Positions 23,829 to 33,689 are shown, counted from the stretch's first letter. The stretch is DNA of 44,643 bases from an uncultured Prevotella sp. (GCA_946998205.1 CAMPYJ010000021.1:1-44643), one strand, 5' to 3'. Made by a program: numbers and translations. The notes: generated from the sequence alone by a model not told the origin.

Positions 23829-24923
23829 TTATGATTGCCGTTCCAACAAAATCTGTACGATACGCTCGGCACTCCTTCCGTCCCAGCGGTCGGGAATGGC
23901 GCATTTTTTCCACGTCTCATTCACCATATCCTCAACAGCCTTGCCCAACAACCGGGCATCTTCGCCAACCAAAACGTTGGAACCAATCTTGACCGTTTCA
24001 ATATGTTCGGTGTAACTGTTGAGCGTGATGCAGGGAACGTTGTTGAACGTTGCCTCTTCGGCCACATTGCCACTGTCGGTAATCACACCGCAAGCATGAG
24101 CGGTGAGATAGCCAAACTGCAAGTAAGAAAGTGGCTTTATCAACCTGAATGTGGGATGATCAGAACCTAAAAGTTCGGCCACGACAGCTGCCGAACGGCT
24201 GCGGAGCGGTGCCAGAACCTGCTTGCCGGCTGCATTGTCGAGCATGGCATGCAGCATGTCTTTAAGGTTTGCCTTGTCTGCCAGCAAAGCCTTACGGTTC
24301 AATGTGAAAACAATGTATTCGCCTTCTCTCACGCCCAGCTCGTCGAGCACGGCAGGACGCTGCAGCCTACCGTGGTTGAAACGCAACGTATCCATCAAGA
24401 TATTGCCCACCATGTATATCTTCGACAGCTCAGCACCCTCACGCGTAGCAGTGCTGTTGCTGCCCATGCCGGCCGTGAACAACAAGTCGCTCAACCCATC
24501 GATGACCAGTCTGTTGATTTCTTTGGGCATGCTGAGGTCAAAACTTCGCGTGCCTGCGACCAGATGCGCCAAGGTGATGCCCTGCTTCTTCGTCACGATG
24601 GCCGTCGCCAACGTAGAGGCCAAGTCGTCCACGACTATCACGACATCGGTAGGATGGGTCTGCAAATAATGTTCAAAACCAGCCATGACGAGTCCGGTGA
24701 GTTGGTTGAGATTCTCACAATCAACCCCTAAATAGGTGTCTGGATAGGGCATTTGAAGATCGTCAAAAAGCGACTTCTCCAGGGTGGGATCGTCCTCTTT
24801 ACCGGCATAAACCAATTGGTAAGAAATATCCCTACCAGCATCTGCCGCCTTTTGGATGGCCCTGATGATGGGTGCCACCTTCACAAAGTTGGGCCGTGCG
24901 CCCGCTACGATACATATATTCAT
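23829..24923 (-). CDS. wecB: UDP-N-acetylglucosamine 2-epimerase (non-hydrolysing), WecB-like
   Basis: Interconverts UDP-GlcNAc and UDP-ManNAc for surface polysaccharide. The Rossmann-type start is NICIVAGARPNFVKVAPIIR. VIVVDDLASTLATAIV, HLVAGTRSFDLSMPKEINRL and the late motif ITDSGNVAEEATFNNVPCIT match the family. Several positions deviate from the classical TDSGGxQEE and RxxTERPE signatures, so it belongs to a divergent subgroup. Length is 364 aa. The start at 24923 sits just after a perfect -7 box. No other polysaccharide genes are nearby. Confidence 0.85.
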   Translation of the reverse strand: MNICIVAGARPNFVKVAPIIRAIQKAADAGRDISYQLVYAGKEDDPTLEKSLFDDLQMPYPDTYLGVDCENLNQLTGLVMAGFEHYLQTHPTDVVIVVDDLASTLATAIVTKKQGITLAHLVAGTRSFDLSMPKEINRLVIDGLSDLLFTAGMGSNSTATREGAELSKIYMVGNILMDTLRFNHGRLQRPAVLDELGVREGEYIVFTLNRKALLADKANLKDMLHAMLDNAAGKQVLAPLRSRSAAVVAELLGSDHPTFRLIKPLSYLQFGYLTAHACGVITDSGNVAEEATFNNVPCITLNSYTEHIETVKIGSNVLVGEDARLLGKAVEDMVNETWKKCAIPDRWDGRSAERIVQILLERQS

Positions 24924-24938
24924 TGTACTATTTTTCTG

Positions 24939-24946
24939 CAAAGTTA
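24939..24946 (-). promoter_or_regulatory. -7 box (TAACTTTG) of the epimerase gene
   Basis: Perfect TAnnTTTG, 16 nt before the ATG; the -33 element is weak (TATG at 20 bp). Confidence 0.55.
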
Positions 24947-25109
24947 TACATTATTAATAGAACGACCATACATTTAGACGGAAGAACTTGTCTTTTTGCC
25001 CAGACAGAAGCATATCTTGTGACTTCTGCCATGCTACTACCCTATCAGAAGACAACAGCGTTGTTCGATTTATTGACGCACTCTCCTTTCATGGGAGGCA
25101 CGCATACGG

Positions 25110-25958
25110 TTATTCTTTTTGTATATATCCCTCTTGATCATAACCTTTATGTGTGCTGTGAATAAGGTCGACCAGAGGCTGTACCCGCTGATCCGTAACA
25201 ACCATATCTTTGAATTTGTCGTATTGAGCATCGTATCTTTGTCCGCTACCGTGTTGCAAGCGTGTGGCTATGTCGCTGGGAAAGAGGAACGAAGCACGCG
25301 AACCTAAATGCTTGTAATATTCGGACAAATAAATATGTATCCCCGCCAAATCAAAATCACCAAAGTGGATATAAGGGTTGGGAATGGTTTTCAACCATTT
25401 TATCAAATCGCCCGATTGGGGATAACGTGATACAAACAACAGCCTGTTGTTAGGAAACAAATAACGCTGATGGACTATCTGCACGAAGTTTTCCACATTC
25501 TCCATACCTATAACCGTTACGTCTTTTGGAATGACAAACGTTGGATAATCATGGATAAAAGGTAACATGCCAGGCTGAAAACGAAGTGTTTGACGCACGC
25601 CCGACAGCTCTACCTCCAACGGTTCGTAACCGTTTACCAAAAAGCCCCTCATTGTTCGTTGCCTCAACAGTTTCGAGTTTCCCGACAATGCCACCTGCCT
25701 ACTGCGTTCGGTATCATGGTTCAGCTTCATATCCAGTATGGCCTGCACATCTCGCAAATTGTATTTTTCTGCCAAATATTTTTGAAAATAGTCAACAGCA
25801 GCTACCTTATACGTCACCCTGCTGCCATGACTGATTGAGACAAGCACCCCATCTTGCAGCATTTCATTTATCCATTTACCCTTTAATTTACTGGCAGCAA
25901 TCGTTTCGCCGGCAGCCAATGCGCATAGATTTTCCAATAGCGAACGTGTGATATTCAT
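25110..25958 (-). CDS. jetD: Wadjet protein JetD (Toprim nuclease)
   Basis: Predicted nuclease subunit that cuts plasmid DNA extruded by the JetABC motor. The N-terminal half looks like a winged-helix arm. The C-terminal Toprim-like domain shows VIGMENVENF (Glu 153) and HFGDFDLAGIHIYL (Asp 201 and 203), the acidic metal-binding residues. At 282 aa it is shorter than the type I JetD proteins with DUF3322/DUF2220. Its ATG overlaps the jetC stop by 4 nt, so the two are translationally coupled. The assignment rests on the Toprim motifs and the four-gene order. Confidence 0.87.
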   Translation of the reverse strand: MNITRSLLENLCALAAGETIAASKLKGKWINEMLQDGVLVSISHGSRVTYKVAAVDYFQKYLAEKYNLRDVQAILDMKLNHDTERSRQVALSGNSKLLRQRTMRGFLVNGYEPLEVELSGVRQTLRFQPGMLPFIHDYPTFVIPKDVTVIGMENVENFVQIVHQRYLFPNNRLLFVSRYPQSGDLIKWLKTIPNPYIHFGDFDLAGIHIYLSEYYKHLGSRASFLFPSDIATRLQHGSGQRYDAQYDKFKDMVVTDQRVQPLVDLIHSTHKGYDQEGYIQKE

Positions 25959-28900
25959 ACTTTCATCGTAATAAGTGCTTTGACAAGCGTGTTCGATTTG
26001 TGATCTTTTGTGAGCAGATAAGTATACTTGTAATCGGATACCGCATACGATATAGGCGAACTGTTCACCAAATAGATGTTGCGAACATTTGCAAATTTCA
26101 GTATTCCCCGTACGTTGTTGGGATGCAATTTACCAATCTCGTCCATCATACAATGCAAGGTAAAGTCGCCAAACTTTCTCGACACCTTTTCCTTAAACAC
26201 GTTGATAAGCATGATGTTAACCATTGCTTTCACTAAAATGTCCGTACCATCCGACCCTACATTCGATATTTTTTCTATCCAACCCGTATCGTTATCGTTT
26301 TCTTTGATGCGGAATTGCAGTTTGAATGTATCGCTCAAAACCAACCTACTTCTGTTCGGATTCTCGTTTAAGCACACCATGAAATCAAACAATCGTTTGG
26401 TGACCCCTCTGTTGGTATCATCTCTTTGTTGTACAGATGAAAACAGATTCAGTTCGCCTATGTCGTAGGTATGCTCGTCGTTAAAGGCTTTCATATCGTT
26501 GAGCAATATCATTAAACGGTCGCTACTGGGCTGACTGCGCAAGGCAATTTCTTTAATCACGCCCGCAAAATTACGCTCGTGAAAGTCGGCATTGATGTCG
26601 TTAATGATCTTTCCTATCTCACTGGCGTAGCTGTTAATGCTTCCCACCTCTTTTGATATGCGTTGCAGGATGTCGCCATATCTATCGCTAAGCCTCCGAC
26701 TATATTCCTCTATTTTGTCATGATCAATAAAGTCGCACAAATTTTGCGCAAACGCCATATAGTCATCATCCGTGTTTAATTGGGTCTTAAAGGCGAAAGT
26801 GTTCTTCGTAGAAAAGTAACTTTTAAACCGATCAACGTTTTGTTTTAACGCATCAGCCTTCCCAAGTTTATCATATAGGCTATCTTTTAGTAATTGCAAA
26901 ACCTGATCTGTAGGGTCTGTTGACGTCTTTGGCTTGACAGTTGCCCATTCAATAGAAGTTTTGTTCTCTATAGACAATTTGAAATTGTCAACCGCTGTCA
27001 ACCCTTTTTCCAATTGTGTTTGTTCCGTTTCTTTATTCCTTATTTTTGTTTCAAACTGCAATTTCTGTTGTCCTAATCGACTACTTCTCAACCTAAATTT
27101 TTCATCCAACAGCGCCAAGTCATTTTCCAACTTTCTCTTTTGCTCTTTCTTTTTATCCTCTTCGGGCAACCATTCTTCTTTAAACGATAAATAATCGAAA
27201 TATCGTTTGCGGTTGTTGTTTATAAAATCAAGCTCCCTTTGTAACGCTATCAGCTTATCATTTATTTGTTGCAAAGCAGTTGTATTCACCCCTTGTCCAG
27301 CCAACTCGTTGCTTTCTTGTATTTTTAACTGATTAATCTGATTGTTGATAACGGTGGTTTTTTCTTGCATTTCTTGTAGCAACATTTCTATTTTGCTATC
27401 CGTTTCTTTACGTTTTGCATTGTTGGCAAATGCGGATTCTTGCTCACAAGCTTTCAACTCCCGATTTCGTTTATTGCGCAATTTCTCTTTTTCTTGTTGG
27501 AAGGTAGATAGTTGTTCTTGCTGTTTACTGATTTGCAGGTCGATATTTGCTAATCTTTTTTGTTTTTCCTCCTCGTTTCGTTTATCCCAATCTTGCATTT
27601 TAACCTGCTCAACTTTTATCTGTTGGGCCGTTTGTAGCAAATTGGCTTCTAACGTTTGGTGTGCCATACGCAGTTCTCTAATCTGTTTAGCATACCGATT
27701 TTCTATTTGTTGGATGTTCTCTTGGTTGGCAGTAGTACATTCATAAATTCGTTTTTTGTTTTCTTCAATCTCTTGTTCAGCATCTCGTTTTTCAGCTTTC
27801 AAATCGTCTGGCGTACGGAGTTCACGCTCTATATGCGATAAATCCACATCTACTCCAAAGAGCGAAGCATTGTGTTGACTGCTCAATTGCGGGTGCAGCA
27901 GGTTGTTATACAATACATGTTGTTCGTCAACCACCTTGCCAATCGTTTGTTGCCAGCCCTGTTTATGCGTAGACAGCCATTCATAAAACGATCCCTTGTA
28001 CTGTGCAAGAAGCTCATCAAGTTTAGCTATTTGTTGAGCAAGCTTTTCATCCTTTTGTTCCAAGTCTTTCAGTTGAGCTTGCAATTCCTGCTCTATTTTT
28101 TGCCTTTCTGCTTCAGCTTCATGCCTCAGTTCATTGATCTTACTGCGATTTTTCTCCTTTTCAATTTCTGTTTTCCTATGCTGTTCATGCAGTTGATCTA
28201 TTTTATTTTTACATTGTTCCAACTCGTTAGCGTACAAATGCGTATTCTGATATATCAATCTTTTACTCTTTGCGGCCGTCAAATCTGTGTTAGCTGCTTG
28301 TATTTTCTCATCAACAGTTTGACTTTCAACATCAAAATGCGCATAAATCTCTTTGTTTCGCTCCTCTTTTTGTTGTGCTATTCGTGCCACTTCCCTGTTG
28401 TACACCTCTTGCAAAAGGTTTTTCTTTTCGTTGCAAGTGGTTTCAATAGTGCGAAGTTCTAATTGCAGTTTTTCTGTCAATGCTGCGTATTTATCGGTGA
28501 TACTCTTATGTTGAAGTGTTAGTTCTTCTTTATATCGTTTCTTATTCTCTATTTCGTTTTTCACAAAATCCTCTTTCTCAATTCTGCTAACCACAGACAA
28601 GATATCGCTTTGCTGGTAAAACTTTCTTTTGTCAGCAATTTCTTTCAAACGAGCATCTACCGCTCCCAACTCACGATTTTTACCATCCTTCTGTTTGTTG
28701 TACTTGCCGCTTTCTTCTGAAATCAGTCTGTTGATACGCGCAAACTCTTCTTTTAATTTTCCTAATTCTTGATGTAACAAGGGCAAACGCTGTTCATCTC
28801 GCTGATAAGCATATACCAATTCGCTAATCAAGTCTTTGATTTTAGCGGTAATCAACAATAAGTTACGATAAGCCTTCTCCACTTTATCGGCATCTCTTCG

Positions 28901-29620
28901 CACCGTAACCACCCCATGCTTGTCGGTTTTATACCACAAATGAACGTCGTTGTATTCTTGTTCAAACGCCGACACCTGACTTCTATAGTAAGCCAAATCA
29001 ATAGAAATCTCGTCATCCGTCATCGAACTAATCATGGTGTTTTTGATGAATTCGGCATCCAGTTTCGTGTTCAGAAACACATTTTGAATGGTTCGTGGAA
29101 TGTTTTGATACTTATTGCTTTCGGCAATGGCATACTTACGAAACTCGGGTTGCACCTCATGTCGGTTTCCAAATATAATATCACGATACTCCTCATACCT
29201 ATCAATGATACGAGAAGTGTGTACCCCTTTGTCAATTTTTTGCTGTATGTGCATCCACTCTGAGTACACTTCACCTTGTTCGCTCATAAGTATCTCTCGC
29301 CGATAAGCACAGTCGATAAACCGAAAAGCCACTCTACCCCGATGCTTAAAGGCTAAAATGAAATACGCATTGGCATCTCTTATCACTTCGTAAACGATAT
29401 AAGAGTTAGGGTACGGAAAATAAAAAGCATCGAAAGACTGCTTTTCACGCGGAATACCCAACTTCAATTTGTCGGCATTGTAGAAAAACAATAACGCTCG
29501 TAGCACCGTACTTTTACCGACACCTTGTGTTCCAACGAAGTGTACATTGCCGTCTACCTTTACTTCTGCATACGGAATGTGTGCGCTGTTGATGAAAACT
29601 ATCTTATTCAGGTATCTCAT
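25955..29620 (-). CDS. jetC: Wadjet protein JetC (SMC/MukB-like ATPase)
   Basis: Motor ATPase of an anti-plasmid SMC complex. Walker A GTQGVGKST is at residues 30-38. About 700 residues of coiled coil (rich in E, K and Q, such as ELQAQLKDLEQKDEKLAQQI) surround a hinge. The C-terminal head has the signature-like ISNVGSDGTD and Walker B LHCMMDEIGKLHPNN. At 1221 aa it is typical of JetC/MksB. It overlaps jetB by 17 nt and jetD by 4 nt. The coding sequence is visibly more AT-rich than the housekeeping genes nearby, which fits horizontal acquisition. Confidence 0.92.
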   Translation of the reverse strand: MRYLNKIVFINSAHIPYAEVKVDGNVHFVGTQGVGKSTVLRALLFFYNADKLKLGIPREKQSFDAFYFPYPNSYIVYEVIRDANAYFILAFKHRGRVAFRFIDCAYRREILMSEQGEVYSEWMHIQQKIDKGVHTSRIIDRYEEYRDIIFGNRHEVQPEFRKYAIAESNKYQNIPRTIQNVFLNTKLDAEFIKNTMISSMTDDEISIDLAYYRSQVSAFEQEYNDVHLWYKTDKHGVVTVRRDADKVEKAYRNLLLITAKIKDLISELVYAYQRDEQRLPLLHQELGKLKEEFARINRLISEESGKYNKQKDGKNRELGAVDARLKEIADKRKFYQQSDILSVVSRIEKEDFVKNEIENKKRYKEELTLQHKSITDKYAALTEKLQLELRTIETTCNEKKNLLQEVYNREVARIAQQKEERNKEIYAHFDVESQTVDEKIQAANTDLTAAKSKRLIYQNTHLYANELEQCKNKIDQLHEQHRKTEIEKEKNRSKINELRHEAEAERQKIEQELQAQLKDLEQKDEKLAQQIAKLDELLAQYKGSFYEWLSTHKQGWQQTIGKVVDEQHVLYNNLLHPQLSSQHNASLFGVDVDLSHIERELRTPDDLKAEKRDAEQEIEENKKRIYECTTANQENIQQIENRYAKQIRELRMAHQTLEANLLQTAQQIKVEQVKMQDWDKRNEEEKQKRLANIDLQISKQQEQLSTFQQEKEKLRNKRNRELKACEQESAFANNAKRKETDSKIEMLLQEMQEKTTVINNQINQLKIQESNELAGQGVNTTALQQINDKLIALQRELDFINNNRKRYFDYLSFKEEWLPEEDKKKEQKRKLENDLALLDEKFRLRSSRLGQQKLQFETKIRNKETEQTQLEKGLTAVDNFKLSIENKTSIEWATVKPKTSTDPTDQVLQLLKDSLYDKLGKADALKQNVDRFKSYFSTKNTFAFKTQLNTDDDYMAFAQNLCDFIDHDKIEEYSRRLSDRYGDILQRISKEVGSINSYASEIGKIINDINADFHERNFAGVIKEIALRSQPSSDRLMILLNDMKAFNDEHTYDIGELNLFSSVQQRDDTNRGVTKRLFDFMVCLNENPNRSRLVLSDTFKLQFRIKENDNDTGWIEKISNVGSDGTDILVKAMVNIMLINVFKEKVSRKFGDFTLHCMMDEIGKLHPNNVRGILKFANVRNIYLVNSSPISYAVSDYKYTYLLTKDHKSNTLVKALITMKV

Positions 29621-30161
29621 TCTTCACCTCCTCTGATATGGTTAAGCAGTCAACAAGTTCTTCCATATAATGAAACGCATCTGTGACTACATATTGTTTT
29701 GTCACCTCACTAATAAGTTCGGCAAAGCCATTGTCGGTTAACTCTTTCATCAACCGCTCTATGATTTCCTGATGTGTGCTGTGCCTGCCACGAAACAATT
29801 GTTCAGCCTTCTCTTTCAACTCAATATCCGAACTTAACCTTACCTCAATGTCTGATGTCATGAATTCAAAGCCTGACGAAAAGGTACCGTTGTATATTTT
29901 CAAGAAATCAAGAATGTCAATCCATTGTGCCATACGCTCTAATTTGCGTTGCATATCGGCCTTACTCTCTTTTCTGCAAAAATAAAAATACCCATTACCT
30001 CCTTCTAACAGAAAGCCAATGCCAGCATAATAGTCGGCATACTCTTGCTGATGGTCTTCCAACAAGTCGTAATAAGCTCTCATACTTTGTGATGTGCTGT
30101 TGCGTGAGATAAACATTCCCTTGCTTAATATGCTAAAAATTTCTTCGGTCTTTTTCATCAT
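29604..30161 (-). CDS. jetB: Wadjet protein JetB (MukE/MksE-like)
   Basis: 185-residue accessory subunit expected to bind the kleisin JetA, like MukE/MksE. Motifs are weak. The size and the helical, winged-helix-like composition (EIFSILSKGMFISRN, YYDLLEDHQQEYADYY, IGFLLEGGNGYFYFCRK) fit the family. The main evidence is its position between JetA and the SMC ATPase with overlaps on both sides (ATGA with jetA). Confidence 0.83.
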   Translation of the reverse strand: MMKKTEEIFSILSKGMFISRNSTSQSMRAYYDLLEDHQQEYADYYAGIGFLLEGGNGYFYFCRKESKADMQRKLERMAQWIDILDFLKIYNGTFSSGFEFMTSDIEVRLSSDIELKEKAEQLFRGRHSTHQEIIERLMKELTDNGFAELISEVTKQYVVTDAFHYMEELVDCLTISEEVKNEIPE

Positions 30162-31357
30162 TTTGCCGGATAAATAAGTGGATACTCGATGTTTTGAGTA
30201 GTTTCAGTTTGATTCGTAAAACACAATTCGCTTTCGTATTGTGTGGCTATCTGGCAGAATAGCACCAGCTTTTCTTCGATGTTCAATTCTCTTTTATACG
30301 CATGGTTCATCACGAAAGCAAACAAATGGGTTCCTTGTGCTCTAAAGGCATTCATCATTTCTTGCTGGCTCACTACCGATATTCGTTCTTCTTGTTGCTG
30401 AATATAAGCCGCATCAATAGCTTCGGCTGCCGTTTGTTGCGCCTTGTTGGGCAACTTGATGCGTTGCATGACGTTTTGAAGAAGTTCTATCGCCCCATCT
30501 TCGTTGCGTAAATAGTTGATAGACAGCTTGAGCCTGTATCCCGCCTGTGGCTCAATCCACACAGGATTCACCTGCCCCATCACCATTTTTACATTGGTAT
30601 GCTCTTCCCAGGTAAGTTGATCTTTCAGGTATTTTATTTGCTGAATTTTCTTGAAAAGTTTATTTTGGTAGTCAATGAAATTCAGATAGCCAATAATTTG
30701 CCGATCAATTTCCAACAAATTGTGATAAACCTCGTTCAGCTGTAGTTTCACATCTGTTACCACGCCGCGTAACTGTACGTCCATGGCTTGCGCAAAAAAC
30801 ACGGGTTGGCCTACGTCGATTACCTTCTCAACCTCCTTGATGAGCGTTGCAATGGTGTCACGTTTCTCGTCCAAATGGATGAGCCTTGCTCTCTTGACAA
30901 GATAATTAGGCTCGTTCTTATACGTATTGTCCACATTTCGTTTCAGGTCTATCACGTTGCGAACAGTGGTAAGTGCTATGTTTTTCAGAATCTTTCTTAC
31001 CTTTTTGTGATAGTCCATGCGGCGACGCTCATTATTCTCTTTCAGATAGTATTCAATATTCTCATTGAGCGTTGTGATATATTCTGCCACCGAAGCCGTG
31101 TTGATTTGTTCGTTTACCTCTAACACTTCTTCAAAGAATTGCAGATACACGTCTTCCATTTCCAAGTAGTTGCCCGATTCGTGTATGATGCCATAGTCTA
31201 TCAAAAACCTGATTCGTTCTTCTTTATAGTCAACCAATTCGCATGCATAGTCGGTCTTGAAAGAGAACGATTTGCGCTTGGCGAACATCTCGCGCAGCAA
31301 TGTCTTCTCTCTCCCCAATACTTTAATCAGCTCTTCTATGGAACGAAATGTTTTCAT
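30158..31357 (-). CDS. jetA: Wadjet protein JetA (MukF-like kleisin)
   Basis: 399-residue kleisin-type subunit and first gene of the system. It shows an N-terminal winged-helix region (LVDYKEERIRFLIDYGIIHE), a long helical middle (YLKENNERRRMDYHKKVRKI, HNLLEIDRQIIGYLNFIDYQ) and a C-terminal globular part. No enzyme motif is present, as expected of a kleisin. No consensus promoter is seen in the 90 nt before it. Identity depends on context with the SMC ATPase and Toprim nuclease. Confidence 0.84.
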   Translation of the reverse strand: MKTFRSIEELIKVLGREKTLLREMFAKRKSFSFKTDYACELVDYKEERIRFLIDYGIIHESGNYLEMEDVYLQFFEEVLEVNEQINTASVAEYITTLNENIEYYLKENNERRRMDYHKKVRKILKNIALTTVRNVIDLKRNVDNTYKNEPNYLVKRARLIHLDEKRDTIATLIKEVEKVIDVGQPVFFAQAMDVQLRGVVTDVKLQLNEVYHNLLEIDRQIIGYLNFIDYQNKLFKKIQQIKYLKDQLTWEEHTNVKMVMGQVNPVWIEPQAGYRLKLSINYLRNEDGAIELLQNVMQRIKLPNKAQQTAAEAIDAAYIQQQEERISVVSQQEMMNAFRAQGTHLFAFVMNHAYKRELNIEEKLVLFCQIATQYESELCFTNQTETTQNIEYPLIYPAK

Positions 31358-31756
31358 GCTCGGTTAAATGGTCTTATCTCCTATGGCTCAATTGGCGAGG
31401 CATGATGAGCAATAGACTTCTTTTTTTCACGATTTAGTGACTGTGTTTCTACATAGCTGAACGTTCAGTTGTGCGAAGGGGATGTCTTCAAGAACAGACT
31501 TACACAAAAAACGGCTTTTGATGACTGATGATAGAATGAGTCAAGTCCGCCATTATCTTTGTGGGAAAAATGCGTTCTTGGGACACTTCCACCCCCTCGC
31601 CCATCAATTTAACAACGGACTTGACGCCCCCTTAAAATACGAAGAAAGCTTGTTGCCTTTTCTCGCCTTTTGTCAGAAAGACACGCTAAACATGAATTAG
31701 TCCACTGTACTTCCGGCTAAGAAAAGGCAACCTCTTCTGGCTATGCAAGCGTTTTG
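31358..31756. other. Gene-free spacer with two long-range inverted repeats
   Basis: GTCAAGTCCG (31540-31549) pairs with CGGACTTGAC (31616-31625), and GTTGCCTTTTCT (31652-31663) pairs with AGAAAAGGCAAC (31720-31731). A perfect plus-strand TATCTTTG lies at 31554-31561, followed by a 21-codon frame at 31570-31635. The second stem could also terminate the SPFH transcript. No recognised gene is present. Confidence 0.5.
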
Positions 31757-32707
31757 CTATTCGGTCTTGAACAAATCCTTGATGCCTCCGATGCTGCCAA
31801 GCAGGTTGGTGGCCTCGTAAGGCAGGTAGACGGTCTTTGACTTGTCGCCCGAAGCCAGCTCCTGCATCATGGCGATGTACTTCTGAGCCAGGAGGTAATT
31901 AGCAGGATTGGTGCTTTTCCCCACGGCCTCGGTAATCTTCTGGATGGCGATAGCCTCGGCCTCAGCCTTGCGAATGCGCGCTGTTGCCTCACCTTCGGCA
32001 TAAAGAATGGCCTGCTGCTTGGTGGCCTCGGCGCGGTTGATGGTGCTGGTCTTCTCGCCTTCCGACTGCAAGATGGCCGCCTGCTTCTCGCCCTCGCTGG
32101 TCAAGATGGTGGCACGCTTGTTGCGCTCGGCCTGCATCTGCTTCTCCATGGCCTGCAACACGCTCTCGGGGGGCGTGATGTCTTGCAGTTCCACACGGTT
32201 CACCTTGATGCCCCACTTGTTGGTGGCATCATCGAGAACGGCGCGCAACTTGGTGTTGATGGTGTCGCGCGAGGTGAGCGTCTGGTCCAGTTCCAGCTCG
32301 CCGATGATGTTACGCAAGGTGGTCTGCGTGAGCTTCTCAATGGCGTTGGGCAGGTTGTTGATTTCGTAAACGGCCTTGAACGGGTCCACAATCTGGAAAT
32401 ACAACAAGGCATTGATCTGCATCTGAATGTTGTCCTTGGTGATGACATTCTGCTTGTCAAAGTCGTACACCTGCTCGCGAAGGTCGATGCTGGTACTGTA
32501 GATGTAGCGACCACGGTTGAGCGTCACGATATTCTTGGCGCGGTCGATGAAGGGGATGATGACGTTGATGCCAGGGCTGAGTGTGGCATAGTACCTGCCC
32601 AGACGCTCTACAATTTTGGTTTCTGACTGTGGGATGATGATGACGGCCTGCTTGACGAATATCAAGGCCAATACAACAATCGCCACTAACACATAGGTTG
32701 CAATCAT
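31757..32707 (-). CDS. SPFH/Band 7 (stomatin/QmcA-like) membrane protein
   Basis: 316-residue membrane-anchored SPFH protein, probably forming large assemblies in the inner membrane. An N-terminal helix (ATYVLVAIVVLALIFVKQAV) is followed by the Band 7 domain (IIPQSETKIVERLGRYYATL, INVIIPFIDRA, VITKDNIQMQINALLYFQIV, LRNIIGELELDQTLTSRDTI). A long Ala/Glu-rich helix (KQAAILQSEGEK and similar) and a Gly/Phe tail follow. The start at 32707 is chosen because the upstream frame runs inside nfeD. The NfeD partner lies 33 nt upstream, the usual pair. Confidence 0.94.
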   Translation of the reverse strand: MIATYVLVAIVVLALIFVKQAVIIIPQSETKIVERLGRYYATLSPGINVIIPFIDRAKNIVTLNRGRYIYSTSIDLREQVYDFDKQNVITKDNIQMQINALLYFQIVDPFKAVYEINNLPNAIEKLTQTTLRNIIGELELDQTLTSRDTINTKLRAVLDDATNKWGIKVNRVELQDITPPESVLQAMEKQMQAERNKRATILTSEGEKQAAILQSEGEKTSTINRAEATKQQAILYAEGEATARIRKAEAEAIAIQKITEAVGKSTNPANYLLAQKYIAMMQELASGDKSKTVYLPYEATNLLGSIGGIKDLFKTE

Positions 32708-32739
32708 GATATGAAGTTTTTTGGTGAATAATTCATGCG

Positions 32740-33192
32740 TTACAGGCACCGCTCCACGGTGAGGATGATGCTGTCCATCTTGACCACGCGTACCCGCTCG
32801 CCCCGCTGGATGGTCTCCAAATCGGTGCTGACAGCCTTCCACACGTCGCCGTCGATCTTGACATAACCACTGTGCTCGCCCGTGATGGGCTCTTCCACCG
32901 TGCCGGTACGCCCGATGAGGGCCTCAGCGTTGCTGGGCCGGTTGTCGCCCGAGGCATGCAGGGCATGTACCAATGGCGGGCGCACGAACACGAGGCTCAG
33001 CACCGAGCACAAGGCGAAAATGATAATCTGGAGCCAGAGTGGCACGTCAAAGAGCGAGCTGACCATGGCACACAGCGCACCGATGGCGAAGCAGGTGACA
33101 AAGAAATCGCCCGACCCCAGCTCGATAATCAGACAGAGCATGGCTACGATAATCCAAACGAGCCATAAATTTTGTGAAACGTATTCTATCAT
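32740..33192 (-). CDS. NfeD-family membrane protein
   Basis: 150-residue protein with two to three hydrophobic helices (LWLVWIIVAMLCLIIELGSG, FFVTCFAIGALCAMVSSLF, WLQIIIFALCSVLSLVFV) and a C-terminal OB fold (ALIGRTGTVEEPITGEHSGY, RGERVRVVKMDSIILTVERC). NfeD proteins act with SPFH proteins in membrane quality control. The start at 33192 follows the family; the longer frame to 33267 is not supported. Confidence 0.92.
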   Translation of the reverse strand: MIEYVSQNLWLVWIIVAMLCLIIELGSGDFFVTCFAIGALCAMVSSLFDVPLWLQIIIFALCSVLSLVFVRPPLVHALHASGDNRPSNAEALIGRTGTVEEPITGEHSGYVKIDGDVWKAVSTDLETIQRGERVRVVKMDSIILTVERCL

Positions 33193-33358
33193 CTGTATAA
33201 GTTTTTGGCAAACAAAAAACGCTGCGGATCGAGCCATTCTGAAACGGGACGCACCGCAAGGAAACAATGAAGAATTACATGTGATTCCGCAACAAATTTA
33301 AAGAAAAATCTTGAATCATACGCCTGTCGGAACAAAAAAATTTTTTTTCTGCAGATAA

Positions 33359-33551
33359 GGCTGATTCTATAAATTACCACCGCACATAGTCATCAAATGT
33401 TTATGAAATACGTTTTGTTATCTTTTGGCTTCTTTTTGGTTCAAAATGTAAGTTCGTTCAGTCGTGTAGCTCGCTACACTCCTTCACTCTCTTGCATTTT
33501 GACCTCAAAAATAAGCTCAAAATCTAACAAAGCTAATTTATAGAACCAGCC
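33359..33551. mobile_element. MITE-like inverted-repeat element, copy 2
   Basis: The ends read GGCTGATTCTATAAATTA and TAATTTATAGAACCAGCC. It shares the inner stem and the apex (GTGTAGCTCGCTACAC) of copy 1, with compensatory changes in both arms of the apex. It lies upstream of nfeD. Confidence 0.82.
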
Positions 33552-33623
33552 ATGAAAGATAAAAAAAGACGTCTGCCACACCCCGGGATAAAGCGTTCAT
33601 CCTATATCATGCCGGTAAAAAGG

Positions 33624-33689
33624 CGTTGACCTTGCCCGCCAAACTCAATGAAATTGGCACCCAATAGCCATGACATTGGCAGGCAAAGC
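33624..33689. repeat. 22-bp degenerate tandem array 3 (3 units)
   Basis: Units start at 33624, 33646 and 33668; the core reads CAATGAAATTGGCACCCAAT in the middle unit. The array follows directly after the stop of a short minus-strand frame and lies about 190 nt beyond the M48 peptidase gene. Confidence 0.65.
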
